39,896 bases of DNA from Candidatus Muiribacteriota bacterium (lineage in GTDB: Bacteria > Muiribacteriota > DAOVTB01), in assembly GCA_030633305.1 (NCBI GenBank), contig DAOVTB010000015.1:1-39896 (forward strand), in the 5' to 3' direction. Shown in pieces: positions 1 to 8,546 of this stretch. The notes beneath the pieces were generated by a model, which had not been told where the DNA came from, did not search any database, and saw only the letters and a list, made by a program, of their open reading frames with translations. A program made the translations under genes and the position numbers. How positions within the stretch are numbered: the first letter of the stretch is position 1; each line of letters opens with the position of its first letter.

Positions 1-96
1 AATATTCTGAATTTATAATCCTGCTTCCTGAGGTAAAATACAATCCTATAAAATCCGCAATTTCTTTCTGTTTATAACCATATCTCAAACGGTTTT

Positions 97-125
97 TTGA
101 CAAAATCTGGCTTGTGTTCTATAAT
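97..125 (+). promoter_or_regulatory. Sigma-70-type promoter of the pheA-tyrA-topB operon
   Basis: The sequence shows TTGACA at 97-102 and TATAAT at 120-125 with an exactly 17-nt spacer, a full match to the sigma-70 consensus. The predicted transcription start is near 132, giving a leader of about 30 nt before the pheA ATG at 162. That leader is too short for a T-box or a peptide attenuator, so no amino-acid-responsive control is visible here. Bases 1-96 hold nothing else I can recognise. Confidence 0.9.
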
Positions 126-148
126 TCACTATTATTGAAAGATTAGAT

Positions 149-154
149 GGAGGA
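149..154 (+). promoter_or_regulatory. Ribosome binding site that decides the pheA start
   Basis: GGAGGA lies 7 nt before the ATG at 162. It overlaps an upstream in-frame ATG at 147, which itself has no Shine-Dalgarno sequence, so 162 is the better start. Confidence 0.8.
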
Positions 155-161
155 CAGGATA

Positions 162-1220
162 ATGGAATTAAAAAAACTCCGAAATAAAATAAACAGGCTT
201 GATTACGAGATAGTCAAATTATTAAATGAACGAATGGAAGTTGCTTTAAGAACAAGAAAATTTAAAAACGATGTAGAAGATACGAACAGGGAAAAAATAA
301 TTATTGATAACGTTTGTAGATATTCTCATGGTTTGATTAAACAGGATTTCTCAAAAAAACTGTTTCTGGATATAATAGAAGAAAGCAAAAAAATACAGTC
401 CAGAAATAAGCCTCTTATTGGATTTCAAGGAGAACATGGTGCTTATAGCGAAGTTGCTGCAAGAAATTACAATACCGATTACGTACCTATTCCATGTGTG
501 GAGTTTGCAGATGTTTTTGAAGGTATTGAAAACGGGCATTTTGACCTCGGAATAGTACCTGTTGAAAATTCGCTTGAAGGTGCAGTCACTGAAGTAAACG
601 ATCTATTAATCCGTAATGACTTACAGATTATCGGTGAATTTAAACTTCCAATTCACCACTGCTTACTTACACTACCTGAAACAAATTATAGAGAGATTAA
701 AATAATCTATTCTCATCCACAGGCCCTGGCACAGTGCAGAGGATTCATATCCAGAAATAAACTTGAACCTCGTCCATTCTATGATACTGCTGGTGCAGCA
801 CGAATGATTGTTAATAACCAGCCCAAAGCAGTAGGTGCAATTGCAAGTCATCTCTGCGCTGAACTTTACAATCTTGAAATAGTCAAAGAAGAGATTGAAG
901 ACGAAACAACAAATTTCACAAGATTCCTGATTCTTTCTAAAAAGAAAAATACCGTTAAAGGTAATAAATGTTCTATAGTATTTTCTGTCTGCCATGAAGC
1001 AGGAGCTTTGTATCATTTATTGAAAGTCTTTTCAGATGAAAATATAAACATGTCCCGAATTGAATCACGTCCAATGAGAAACGATTCTGGAAATTATGCA
1101 TTTCTTGTTGACTTTAAAGGTTCTGATAGAGATGATAAAATACAGAAAGTCCTGAATAATATTGAAGAACAAGCTGTGTTATACAAATTTTTAGGTTGCT
1201 ACACGGAGGCAGAATTATGA
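162..1220 (+). CDS. pheA: Bifunctional chorismate mutase / prephenate dehydratase (P-protein)
   Basis: The 352-aa cytoplasmic enzyme of phenylalanine synthesis converts chorismate to prephenate and then to phenylpyruvate. An AroQ-type chorismate mutase helical domain covers about residues 1-80 (LRNKINRLDYEIVKLLNERM). A prephenate dehydratase domain covers about 84-262, with GIVPVENSLEG, SHPQAL and the catalytic TRF motif (residues 253-255, within NFTRFLIL). A C-terminal ACT domain carries GALYHLL and the ESRP motif (301-304), which in this family binds Phe for feedback inhibition. Length and domain order are normal for a P-protein. The start at 162 is chosen for its GGAGGA site; 147 would add 5 residues. 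Its stop overlaps the tyrA start (ATGA), so the two are translationally coupled and cover both the Phe and Tyr branches. Confidence 0.97.
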   Translation: MELKKLRNKINRLDYEIVKLLNERMEVALRTRKFKNDVEDTNREKIIIDNVCRYSHGLIKQDFSKKLFLDIIEESKKIQSRNKPLIGFQGEHGAYSEVAARNYNTDYVPIPCVEFADVFEGIENGHFDLGIVPVENSLEGAVTEVNDLLIRNDLQIIGEFKLPIHHCLLTLPETNYREIKIIYSHPQALAQCRGFISRNKLEPRPFYDTAGAARMIVNNQPKAVGAIASHLCAELYNLEIVKEEIEDETTNFTRFLILSKKKNTVKGNKCSIVFSVCHEAGALYHLLKVFSDENINMSRIESRPMRNDSGNYAFLVDFKGSDRDDKIQKVLNNIEEQAVLYKFLGCYTEAEL

Positions 1221-1990
1221 AAATAGCTATTATTGGAACAGGACACATGGGTTCCTGGTTTATCAAAGTTTTAAATAAAAAACATGATTTAGCCATATAC
1301 GATAAAAACGATAACGCAATGTCAAAACTTTCTGATATCAACAAGTTAACAGATCTTTCAATGATTGAAGAATTTAAACCACAGATTGTCATTAATGCTG
1401 TCAGCCTGAAAAATACTATCCCTACATTTAAGGAAATCTCCAAATATATAGAAAAAGATTGTATTTTAGTAGATATCGCTTCAATAAAGGGAGATATTGC
1501 AGATTATTATACTGAATCCAAAGTACGATTTGCATCTTTACATCCTATGTTTGGACCTCGTTTTACCGATATGGAGTATTTAAAAGATGAAAATGCTGTC
1601 ATTATTTCTGAATCAGATCCTGATGCACAGTTATTTTTTAAAGAACTCTTTGAAAGCTATGGAATTACTATATTCAATTATTCCTTCAAAAAGCATGACT
1701 CTTTGATGTCATACTCCCTGACCCTTCCATTTGCATCATCAATTGTTTTTTCTGCCTGTGTAAATACTAATACAGTACCGGGAACAACATTTACAAAACA
1801 CAGAGATATTGCAACAAAGCTTCTTGAAGAAGATGATTATCTGTTATCAGAAGTTCTTTTTAACCCATATTCCATGCAACAACTTGAGAAAATATGCTCA
1901 AGGCTTGAATTTCTGAAACATGTAATCCGTGCAAGAGATTATGAAGAAGCGGAAAAATTCTTTTCAAAACTTCGGGATAATCTTGAATAA
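1217..1990 (+). CDS. tyrA: Prephenate dehydrogenase (TyrA family)
   Basis: The 257-aa NAD(P)-dependent enzyme oxidatively decarboxylates prephenate (or arogenate) in tyrosine synthesis. The N-terminal Rossmann motif is GTGHMG (residues 7-12). The family-typical HPMFGP motif is at about 109-114, followed by the helical dehydrogenase domain. I place the start at ATG 1217, 7 nt after GGAGG (1205-1209). A TTG at 1196 would add seven unlikely residues. The ATGA overlap with pheA means the two are made together, pairing the two prephenate-consuming enzymes. There is no ACT domain, so feedback control by Tyr is not evident. Whether the substrate is prephenate or arogenate cannot be decided from the sequence. 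Confidence 0.92.
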   Translation: MKIAIIGTGHMGSWFIKVLNKKHDLAIYDKNDNAMSKLSDINKLTDLSMIEEFKPQIVINAVSLKNTIPTFKEISKYIEKDCILVDIASIKGDIADYYTESKVRFASLHPMFGPRFTDMEYLKDENAVIISESDPDAQLFFKELFESYGITIFNYSFKKHDSLMSYSLTLPFASSIVFSACVNTNTVPGTTFTKHRDIATKLLEEDDYLLSEVLFNPYSMQQLEKICSRLEFLKHVIRARDYEEAEKFFSKLRDNLE

Positions 1991-2003
1991 ATAAGGAATT
2001 ATC

Positions 2004-4307
2004 ATGGGAAAAGCTTTATTCATCACAGAAAAACCTTCAGTTGCAAAAGAATTTGCGCGTGCTCTGAAATTGAATGGAAAAAATCAGAATGGTTATATTG
2101 AATCTCCAAAGGCCGTAGTAACTTGGTGTGTCGGACATCTTGTAACAATGAGTTACCCCGAGAAGTACGATCCAAAATTAAAAAAATGGTCTTTAAATAC
2201 ACTTCCATTTCTTCCAGAAAACTATAAATATGAAGTTATTTCCGGAGTGAAGAAGCAATTTTATGTTGTAAAAGATCTTTTAACCAGAAAAGATATAACC
2301 ACAATATATGTTTGTACTGATTCAGGGCGCGAGGGTGAATATATTTATCGCCTTGTTGACCATCTTGTAGGAGTTACCGGAAAAGAAAAAAAGAGAGTCT
2401 GGATAAATTCTCAGACTGATGATGAGATTAAACGTGGAGTACGTGAAGCAGTTCCGCTGGCTGATTATGATTCTCTTAAGGACTCTGCTTATTTAAGAGC
2501 AATTGAAGATTACGCAGCAGGTATAAATTTTTCTCGGTTACTGACACTTATCTACAGTCCAATGCTTGCAAGTATCGTTAACAAAAAGTCAGTTGTAATT
2601 GCTGTTGGGCGTGTTATGTCTTGTGTTTTGGGAATGATAGTAAATCGGGAAAGAGAAGTCAGGAATTTTGTGAAAACACCATTTTTTAAATTAAAAGGGG
2701 ATTTTATTTCACAAGATGGTCTGGAATATTCAGGCGAATGGAAAGCCTCATTTGAATTTTATGAGAAAAATTTAAAGTCCATGTTTAATGATAAGGGATT
2801 TCTAAAAAAAGAGGATGCTGAAAATCTGATCAAACGATTAAAACAATTTTCAGAAAACGGGTCGTCTATTATAGAGAACATCACAAAGAAAAAAGAAAAT
2901 AAAAAAGCTCCTCTGCTTTACAATCTGGCTGAACTTCAAAATGAATGTTCAAAACTTTTCAAGATAAATCCAGATGAAACACTCCAGATTGTACAAAAGC
3001 TGTATGAACAGAAACTGGTCACATATCCTAGAACAGATGCTCGCGTACTATCTAATTCTGTATTCAAAGAAATCGGAAAAAATCTTAACGGTATCGCTAA
3101 TTACCGAAACATCAAAGATATTCCATCTGCCGCACAAAAAATCCTTGATGAAAAATGGATTTCAAAATTGGAGAAAAAGAGATATATTAATGACACAAAG
3201 ATAACTGATCACTATGCAATAATACCAACTGGTCAGGGTTTTGGTAATTATCCCAAAATGTCTGAACTTGATAAAAAAGTATATTCACTTATCACCAGGC
3301 GATTTCTAGCAATATTCTTTCCGCCCGCAGTGTACAGCAAGATAAATGTTACAACAAAAGTGGATGACGAAAGATTCTATACTGTTGAAAAAATTCTGGT
3401 CGACCCAGGATACCAGGAAATTCTACATATTAAGAAGAATAATGAAAAAGCCAGTGCTTCTGATGTTTTAAAAAATCTCAAAAAAGGCAAAGAAGTCAAA
3501 ATTGATGAGATCAATTTAAAAGAGGGTGAAACCAATCCGCCAAGGCGTTACACGTCAGGTTCTATAATTCTTGCAATGGAAAATGCTGGTAAACTGATTG
3601 AAGACGATGATCTCAGAGAACAAATCAAAGGATCTGGTATTGGAACCAGTGCAACAAGGGCTGAAATAATAAAAAAACTGAATCGTATAAAATACATCAA
3701 GATCAATAATAAAACCCAGTTACTTACCCCAGCATACCTTGGAGAGCTTATATTTGAAGTTTTGAGCGATTCAATCAAAGACCTGCTTGATCCAAGACTT
3801 ACTGCAAGTTGGGAAAAAGGTTTGAAAATGGTTGCCAATAAAGAAACAACTGGCCCTGTATACAGGACAAAACTTGAACATTACATTCGGAAAAAAACAA
3901 AAGATGTTCTGGATATAAAGAACTTTATCACAATCCAGAAAAAATTAAGAGAAGTTCCACACGAAACCTCAAAAAATAAAAAAGATGAAAAATCTATAAA
4001 ACCTGACTTTGTAATCGGTACATGTCCAGCATGTGGACGTGGTGAAGTTCTTGTGAATTCCAAAGGTTATGGCTGCAACAAGTGGAAAGAAGGCTGCAAA
4101 TTTTTTGTAGGTAATATTTGTGGAGTCGACATTCCACGCGAGCAGGTCGAGCTTTTATTAACCGAAGGAAAAACAAAACTGATTACAGGTTTTAAAGCTA
4201 AAAATGGGAACTTATTCGATGCTTGTCTAGAATATCAAAACGGTAGAGTCAACTTCAAATTTATCGATCAAATGCTAAAAGATATTAAGATCTCTCCATC
4301 TTCTTGA
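2004..4307 (+). CDS. topB: DNA topoisomerase III (type IA)
   Basis: This 767-aa type IA topoisomerase cuts one DNA strand through a 5'-phosphotyrosine link and acts in decatenation and recombination intermediates. The Toprim domain comes first, with the TEKPS glutamate at residue 9 and TDSGREGE at about 105-112 (the GREGE variant is usual in this TopB branch). The active-site motif TYPRTDARVLS places the catalytic tyrosine at about 341. GIGTSATRAEII is the conserved domain III/IV motif. The C-terminus has a zinc-finger-like module with CPACG and later paired cysteines (GYGCNKWKEGCKFF). AAGGA lies 6 nt before the ATG, and the gene starts 13 nt after tyrA, so it is probably the third gene of the operon. 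Pairing with aromatic amino-acid genes looks incidental. Confidence 0.96.
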   Translation: MGKALFITEKPSVAKEFARALKLNGKNQNGYIESPKAVVTWCVGHLVTMSYPEKYDPKLKKWSLNTLPFLPENYKYEVISGVKKQFYVVKDLLTRKDITTIYVCTDSGREGEYIYRLVDHLVGVTGKEKKRVWINSQTDDEIKRGVREAVPLADYDSLKDSAYLRAIEDYAAGINFSRLLTLIYSPMLASIVNKKSVVIAVGRVMSCVLGMIVNREREVRNFVKTPFFKLKGDFISQDGLEYSGEWKASFEFYEKNLKSMFNDKGFLKKEDAENLIKRLKQFSENGSSIIENITKKKENKKAPLLYNLAELQNECSKLFKINPDETLQIVQKLYEQKLVTYPRTDARVLSNSVFKEIGKNLNGIANYRNIKDIPSAAQKILDEKWISKLEKKRYINDTKITDHYAIIPTGQGFGNYPKMSELDKKVYSLITRRFLAIFFPPAVYSKINVTTKVDDERFYTVEKILVDPGYQEILHIKKNNEKASASDVLKNLKKGKEVKIDEINLKEGETNPPRRYTSGSIILAMENAGKLIEDDDLREQIKGSGIGTSATRAEIIKKLNRIKYIKINNKTQLLTPAYLGELIFEVLSDSIKDLLDPRLTASWEKGLKMVANKETTGPVYRTKLEHYIRKKTKDVLDIKNFITIQKKLREVPHETSKNKKDEKSIKPDFVIGTCPACGRGEVLVNSKGYGCNKWKEGCKFFVGNICGVDIPREQVELLLTEGKTKLITGFKAKNGNLFDACLEYQNGRVNFKFIDQMLKDIKISPSS

Positions 4308-4355
4308 GAGATATGCAAATAATATATTACACTCCTATTTATCAGTCACTATAAA

Positions 4356-4847
4356 TTATAAGTCATCATTATAAATTACAATGTCAGTATAAGTTTTTTT
4401 AAATAATGGCATAATCCATGCCTTTAATCTGAGTATCTTTCCAGATGACTGTGTTAATTCATATACTTCAGAATTTTTCATACTTTTAAATACTCTTTTT
4501 ATCAAGACTTTTCGATATCTTCGCTTATAATAAATTCTTCCAGTAATTGAAAAATAACTGTCTTTGCATACTTGTACTTTTGATTTTACTCTATAAATAT
4601 ATTTATATCTTTTCCTGTTAGAATAGATATGCTTGGTCTCTTTTCTGATTAAAACCATTTTTTGTGGTTGTTTTTGTACATTTGATCTGAAGAAAAGTTC
4701 AATTTTCTTTTCAGTATTTGTACTTGTTGTAAGTTCAAACTGCAATATCATATCCATTGATTCAGTAACTTCAACAAAGGACACACCATGCAAATTACAT
4801 ATCATTATAACTAACGTTACTAATAACAAAATTGATTTTTTCATCAT
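4356..4847 (-). CDS. Small secreted hypothetical protein
   Basis: I do not recognise this 163-aa protein. It has a clear N-terminal signal sequence (two Met, two Lys, then about 17 hydrophobic residues), so it is probably exported. The mature part is Lys/Tyr/Arg-rich, probably beta-stranded and basic. AGGAAG sits just before the first ATG. It converges with topB across a 48-bp gap. It is 217 bp downstream of the cyclase gene and in the same direction, so it may be read through from that operon or have its own promoter; I could not find a convincing one. The ATG can also be read one codon later. Confidence 0.7.
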   Translation of the reverse strand: MMKKSILLLVTLVIMICNLHGVSFVEVTESMDMILQFELTTSTNTEKKIELFFRSNVQKQPQKMVLIRKETKHIYSNRKRYKYIYRVKSKVQVCKDSYFSITGRIYYKRRYRKVLIKRVFKSMKNSEVYELTQSSGKILRLKAWIMPLFKKTYTDIVIYNDDL

Positions 4848-5000
4848 TGATTCTTCCTATTTCTTATAGAATACCTTAATTCATAGGTTAATTAAATACC
4901 TTTCTATATAATTTTTGGTGGAAATAACTTAGCTGACGCAGGATAAAGTTTTTTATATTTTTTTCCCATATATGGTTATAATAGTATCATGTGGAATTTT

Positions 5001-5034
5001 ATAAAATAAAAACAATGTTGAATTTTTATTTTAT
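5001..5034 (-). repeat. Perfect AT-only inverted repeat (possible weak terminator)
   Basis: Twelve-base arms at 5001-5012 and 5023-5034 are perfect reverse complements around a 10-nt loop. It lies just 3' of the cyclase stop codon on the minus strand. The stem is entirely A/T, so it would be a weak hairpin. It might serve as a terminator or just reflect base composition. Confidence 0.4.
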
Positions 5035-5060
5035 TCAACGTTTCACTCATTCAGATCGCA
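5034..5060 (-). repeat. Relic of the palindromic element found at 17622-17746
   Basis: CTCATTCAGATCGCAG (5045-5060) matches 15 of 16 bases of the right arm at 17729-17744. Going outward, bases 5034-5044 also align with the complement of the left arm (TTCAA, then GTTTC against GATTC) with one gap and a few changes. I see no full second arm nearby. It lies immediately after the cyclase stop, a position like that of the intact element, which follows a stop codon directly. Confidence 0.5.
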
Positions 5061-5064
5061 GAAA

Positions 5065-6972
5065 TCATGGTTTGATAATGTATACTGTTATAGCTTTTTG
5101 CTTCCCTTTAACATTAATACTCTTTTTCTCTAATATCTCAAATTCACCTTTTATTTTTGAAAAAACTGACTCAGAAATGACTATCTCCCCTCCCCGGGCT
5201 GATGATTCAAGTCTTGCAGCAAGATTAACATTATCTCCAATAACTGTATAATCTTTGTGTGCATCAGTACCAATATTACCAATAACAACATCTCCAGAAT
5301 TAATTCCGATTCCGATATTCACATTATAATTCGCAAATTCAGGTTCTTTCAAGACCAGCTTCAAACCTTCAATCATTTCAAAGGCACAATTAACAGCATT
5401 CAATTCTGGATTATCCAATTCTATTGGAGCGCCAAAAATAACCATGACACAATCTCCCATAAACTTATCAAGTATTCCTCTGTATTTTTCAATAGGAATC
5501 AACATTGATTCAAAAAAACGATTCAACACTGCAACGACTTCTTCAGGAAGAATCTTTTCACTTAAACTTGTAAAACCACGAATATCTGCAAAAAGAACTG
5601 TAATATTTTTTTTACTACCTCCAAGAGAAATCTTGCCAGGTTCATTAATTAATTCCTTAATAACTTCATCATTCATGTACTGTTTAAAAACAGAACGCAA
5701 CTGTTTTTTTGATTTTATTTCTAAAATATATTTGATAAATACAGTTGAAACTACGGTTAAGAAACATACAGTGATCACTTGAATAACTGGAATATAAACA
5801 AATTCATCGACAAAAAGTTGTATGCTTACCGCATACATCGAAATACCCAAAATCAACAAACCTGTAAAACTCCATCTTACTTTTAAAAGACATAATACTG
5901 AAAGAATTACTCCCAGAATAATTTTACCTTCCAAAGAAATCTGCCATTTGGAAATATGTTTATTATCTAAAAGATTCATTAGAATATTAGCATGAATTTC
6001 AACACCAGGCATCTTTTTTGACATTCCATGAAAATCAGATAATGGAACTTTATGATTATCGTGAAAGGTAAAATGCGTCGGTCCAATGAGAACAATAGAA
6101 TCATTAAAAAAGGGTCTGTCACGATATTTTTCAAAATCTTTTATAAAATCATAGGCAGATAAAAGCGTAATGTAGTTTTTATCATTGAATGGTTTAATAT
6201 GCGTCATCTCAGCATATTCACTGAAGTTAAAAAATCTGATAAACATAGAAAGATCATTGTTCAACTTAAATTTTCTTTGTATCATTCCATCATTGTTTTT
6301 TATTATCATCAACTTTTTTTCAGAATGAATACTAACTTTCATTCCAGAATAATTTTCAAAAAGTGACACTGCAAAATGCTTAATCTTACCATTTTCACAC
6401 TGCCAGATGGGCTTAAAACGTCTTATACAATTATCTTCATTGTCAACAATAGTATCAACAGTAGCTGTACCAGCTGCATTCTTTCTAATCAAGTCAGTCG
6501 CAGATACAAATTTATATAATTTTTTTCCTTCTTTTTCTATCTTCGTAGAATATCCAGCAAGAATCACATTACCAGATTTTTTAATTTCTTCCCAAAAAAC
6601 CTGATCCTGTTCAGGATCAATTTTACTTTCTGCATCAAAAAAAATATCAAATCCAATCGTTTTTGTTCTGGTTTTTCGTAACAATTCAACAATTTTGGCA
6701 TGAATCCGGCGATTCCAGGGCCATTTAGTTGAAATTCCTTTGAAAGCCTTGATTTCAGACAATTTTTCATAACTTTTATGATCAATTTTTAAAATAGTTA
6801 CTTTTTTAGCTGATTCAGTGGTATCTACTATATCAATTGCAAGCTGATTATATTGATGAAGTTCCAGTTTCTTCATGCTGTCATTATTTTTCAAAAGATA
6901 ATCAATACTAAGAAAAAATAATAATGTTACAGTAAATAGTATGACTTTATTCTTCAAAACATTTTCAGACAA
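5065..6972 (-). CDS. CHASE2-domain adenylate/guanylate cyclase
   Basis: A 635-aa membrane sensor that should make cAMP or cGMP. An N-terminal membrane segment (about 9-26) is followed by an extracytoplasmic CHASE2 sensor domain (WPWNRRIHAKIVELL, then GFDIFFDAES). Two to three membrane helices at about 345-420 lead to a class III cyclase domain at 456-635. The cyclase has metal-binding Asp463 (FADIRGF) and Asp507 (KFMGD), the purine-specifying Lys503 and Thr576 (DYTVIGD), and transition-state Asn583 and Arg587 (NVNLAAR). The Lys/Thr pair is typical of adenylate cyclases. The start is TTG, with no good Shine-Dalgarno, and lies inside the 3' end of the upstream gene (19-nt overlap), which suggests coupling. 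The context suggests that envelope or pseudopilus state feeds a nucleotide signal. Confidence 0.93.
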   Translation of the reverse strand: MSENVLKNKVILFTVTLLFFLSIDYLLKNNDSMKKLELHQYNQLAIDIVDTTESAKKVTILKIDHKSYEKLSEIKAFKGISTKWPWNRRIHAKIVELLRKTRTKTIGFDIFFDAESKIDPEQDQVFWEEIKKSGNVILAGYSTKIEKEGKKLYKFVSATDLIRKNAAGTATVDTIVDNEDNCIRRFKPIWQCENGKIKHFAVSLFENYSGMKVSIHSEKKLMIIKNNDGMIQRKFKLNNDLSMFIRFFNFSEYAEMTHIKPFNDKNYITLLSAYDFIKDFEKYRDRPFFNDSIVLIGPTHFTFHDNHKVPLSDFHGMSKKMPGVEIHANILMNLLDNKHISKWQISLEGKIILGVILSVLCLLKVRWSFTGLLILGISMYAVSIQLFVDEFVYIPVIQVITVCFLTVVSTVFIKYILEIKSKKQLRSVFKQYMNDEVIKELINEPGKISLGGSKKNITVLFADIRGFTSLSEKILPEEVVAVLNRFFESMLIPIEKYRGILDKFMGDCVMVIFGAPIELDNPELNAVNCAFEMIEGLKLVLKEPEFANYNVNIGIGINSGDVVIGNIGTDAHKDYTVIGDNVNLAARLESSARGGEIVISESVFSKIKGEFEILEKKSINVKGKQKAITVYIIKP

Positions 6973-8522
6973 TAAAAATAGATAATCCCAATTGCATCTG
7001 TTTTACTAACTATCCCTTTCATTTTAATAAAATCACCTTTTTTTATATCTTTCGCCTCAATTTTGTCTGCAAACTCCACTCTATATTTTTCTTTTTCACT
7101 TTCAACTATGCAAATCAATCCACCTGAAACAGGTGATGGAACAGCGTGGGTTACTATTCCTTCCAACACAATCTTTTTTTCTGGTTTTCTGTCAAAATTA
7201 CCATTTTTTTTCTTCCTCTTCAACAAAGCTCTTTCAATAGGAGTTCTTACGGGTGTTGAATATGAAAATTGTTTATTGGGTGTAATAAATTCAGTTTTGG
7301 ATGCACCGCTATCCTTTTGCTGAACAGTTAAAGTAATAGTAGCGATTATGATCACAACAATTACTGCAATTGAAACATAAATTCTTTTATTATTTCTGAT
7401 AGTGTTTTTCGGAAGTACATTTCCATTTGCTTTTACCTTCCCCCTGAGTCCAGAAGCTTTTTTACTGACAGCTATTTTTTCAGTATTCTTTTTCTCAGAC
7501 TCTACTATTTTTTTCTGTTTAACTTTATGTTCATTTAATTTTTTTAATAAATCTATAGTCTCATTATCCAATCCGAATTGTTTATGAATATGCTCAAATA
7601 TCCTGTTATATACATCCATTTGTTGATCATTCACATCCAGGTCAAGCATTGCATCCAGCAAAAGTCGAAAATTCTTTGAATCAAGTTTTTTGAATATGAT
7701 ATCAATTAGTTTATTCGCAATTAATGTAGATTTTTCAATCAGCAACTGATCTACAATAAATTGAAAACTCTTTTCTTCAGGTGGAAAATAACCAAGAAGG
7801 TAACAAAGACGTTTTTTTGAATCTTCTGTATCCATCATGGAAATTTTCCGAACTTCCATGATCGCAAAATCTGTATTTATTTGTAAAAGAGCTTTTACCG
7901 AAGATGCTGCCAGAATTCGCTTCTGATCAGTCAAAAATCTTGAAATAAGAACAACGTGATCATCATTTTTTAGAATTCCAAGCCCTTCAATAGCAGCAGC
8001 TACGATGTAATGGTTCCTATTGTAAAGAAATTTACTTAATATTTTCGCTGTTTCAGAAGTTTTTCTCAAAAATCCTGGTAAAAGTTTCAAAATAAAAATG
8101 ATTGCAAGTAATTTTGGCTCGGTATCCAGTCTTTCACTGAGAAAAATATATAGTCTGTCATTCTCCAGATTATTTATAACCCTACGACTTAAATAAGATA
8201 AAAAAGTAATCACTTCGCTGGCCGAGCCATCTTTCAGGCAAATTATTGCTTTACTAATAATCAACTTGCCATCAGCTTGGAAGTAATAATCATAATCAAT
8301 ACTTTTTAAGTTAAGGACTCTGTGAAAAATCTGTCTGGCAAAATAAACAATTTCATCATCTGTAGAAGAAAGTAAAATATCCAATAAAATAAAAAGAATA
8401 TCCTCAATTCTGTCAAACTTTTTAAGGTCACTATGAAACAGAAGTTTCAATCTATCAAGCTTAACATCGCGCGAATCTGACTTAAGATCAAGCGAAATGG
8501 TGTAAAAATTTAGTTCAGACAT
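6954..8522 (-). CDS. HEAT-like repeat protein with one membrane helix and a C-terminal beta domain
   Basis: A 522-aa protein of unknown function. Residues 1-330 are alpha-helical with HEAT-like repeats (for example IVAAAIEGLGILKNDDHVV near 173-191 and AASSVKALLQI near 205). A Lys/Glu-rich linker follows, then one transmembrane helix (about 381-400), a basic stretch near 425-450, and a C-terminal domain of about 70 residues that looks OB-fold-like (VLEGIVTHAVPSP, KKGDFIKMKGIV). Topology by the positive-inside rule puts the HEAT part in the cytoplasm and the small beta domain outside. AAGGA precedes the ATG. It overlaps the cyclase gene and is probably a partner protein of that sensor. HEAT scaffolds usually bind other proteins; the partner here is inferred only. 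Confidence 0.75.
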   Translation of the reverse strand: MSELNFYTISLDLKSDSRDVKLDRLKLLFHSDLKKFDRIEDILFILLDILLSSTDDEIVYFARQIFHRVLNLKSIDYDYYFQADGKLIISKAIICLKDGSASEVITFLSYLSRRVINNLENDRLYIFLSERLDTEPKLLAIIFILKLLPGFLRKTSETAKILSKFLYNRNHYIVAAAIEGLGILKNDDHVVLISRFLTDQKRILAASSVKALLQINTDFAIMEVRKISMMDTEDSKKRLCYLLGYFPPEEKSFQFIVDQLLIEKSTLIANKLIDIIFKKLDSKNFRLLLDAMLDLDVNDQQMDVYNRIFEHIHKQFGLDNETIDLLKKLNEHKVKQKKIVESEKKNTEKIAVSKKASGLRGKVKANGNVLPKNTIRNNKRIYVSIAVIVVIIIATITLTVQQKDSGASKTEFITPNKQFSYSTPVRTPIERALLKRKKKNGNFDRKPEKKIVLEGIVTHAVPSPVSGGLICIVESEKEKYRVEFADKIEAKDIKKGDFIKMKGIVSKTDAIGIIYFYCLKMF

Positions 8523-8546
8523 TGTTTATTCCTTAATTCACACCTC

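Noticed and set aside
126-161. Attenuator or T-box in the pheA leader
   Set aside because: The leader is only about 30 nt and shows no hairpins or Phe codon run.
4290-4312. ATCTCTC/GAGAGAT hairpin over the topB stop as a terminator
   Set aside because: The stem is only 7 bp, covers the stop codon and is not followed by a T-run.
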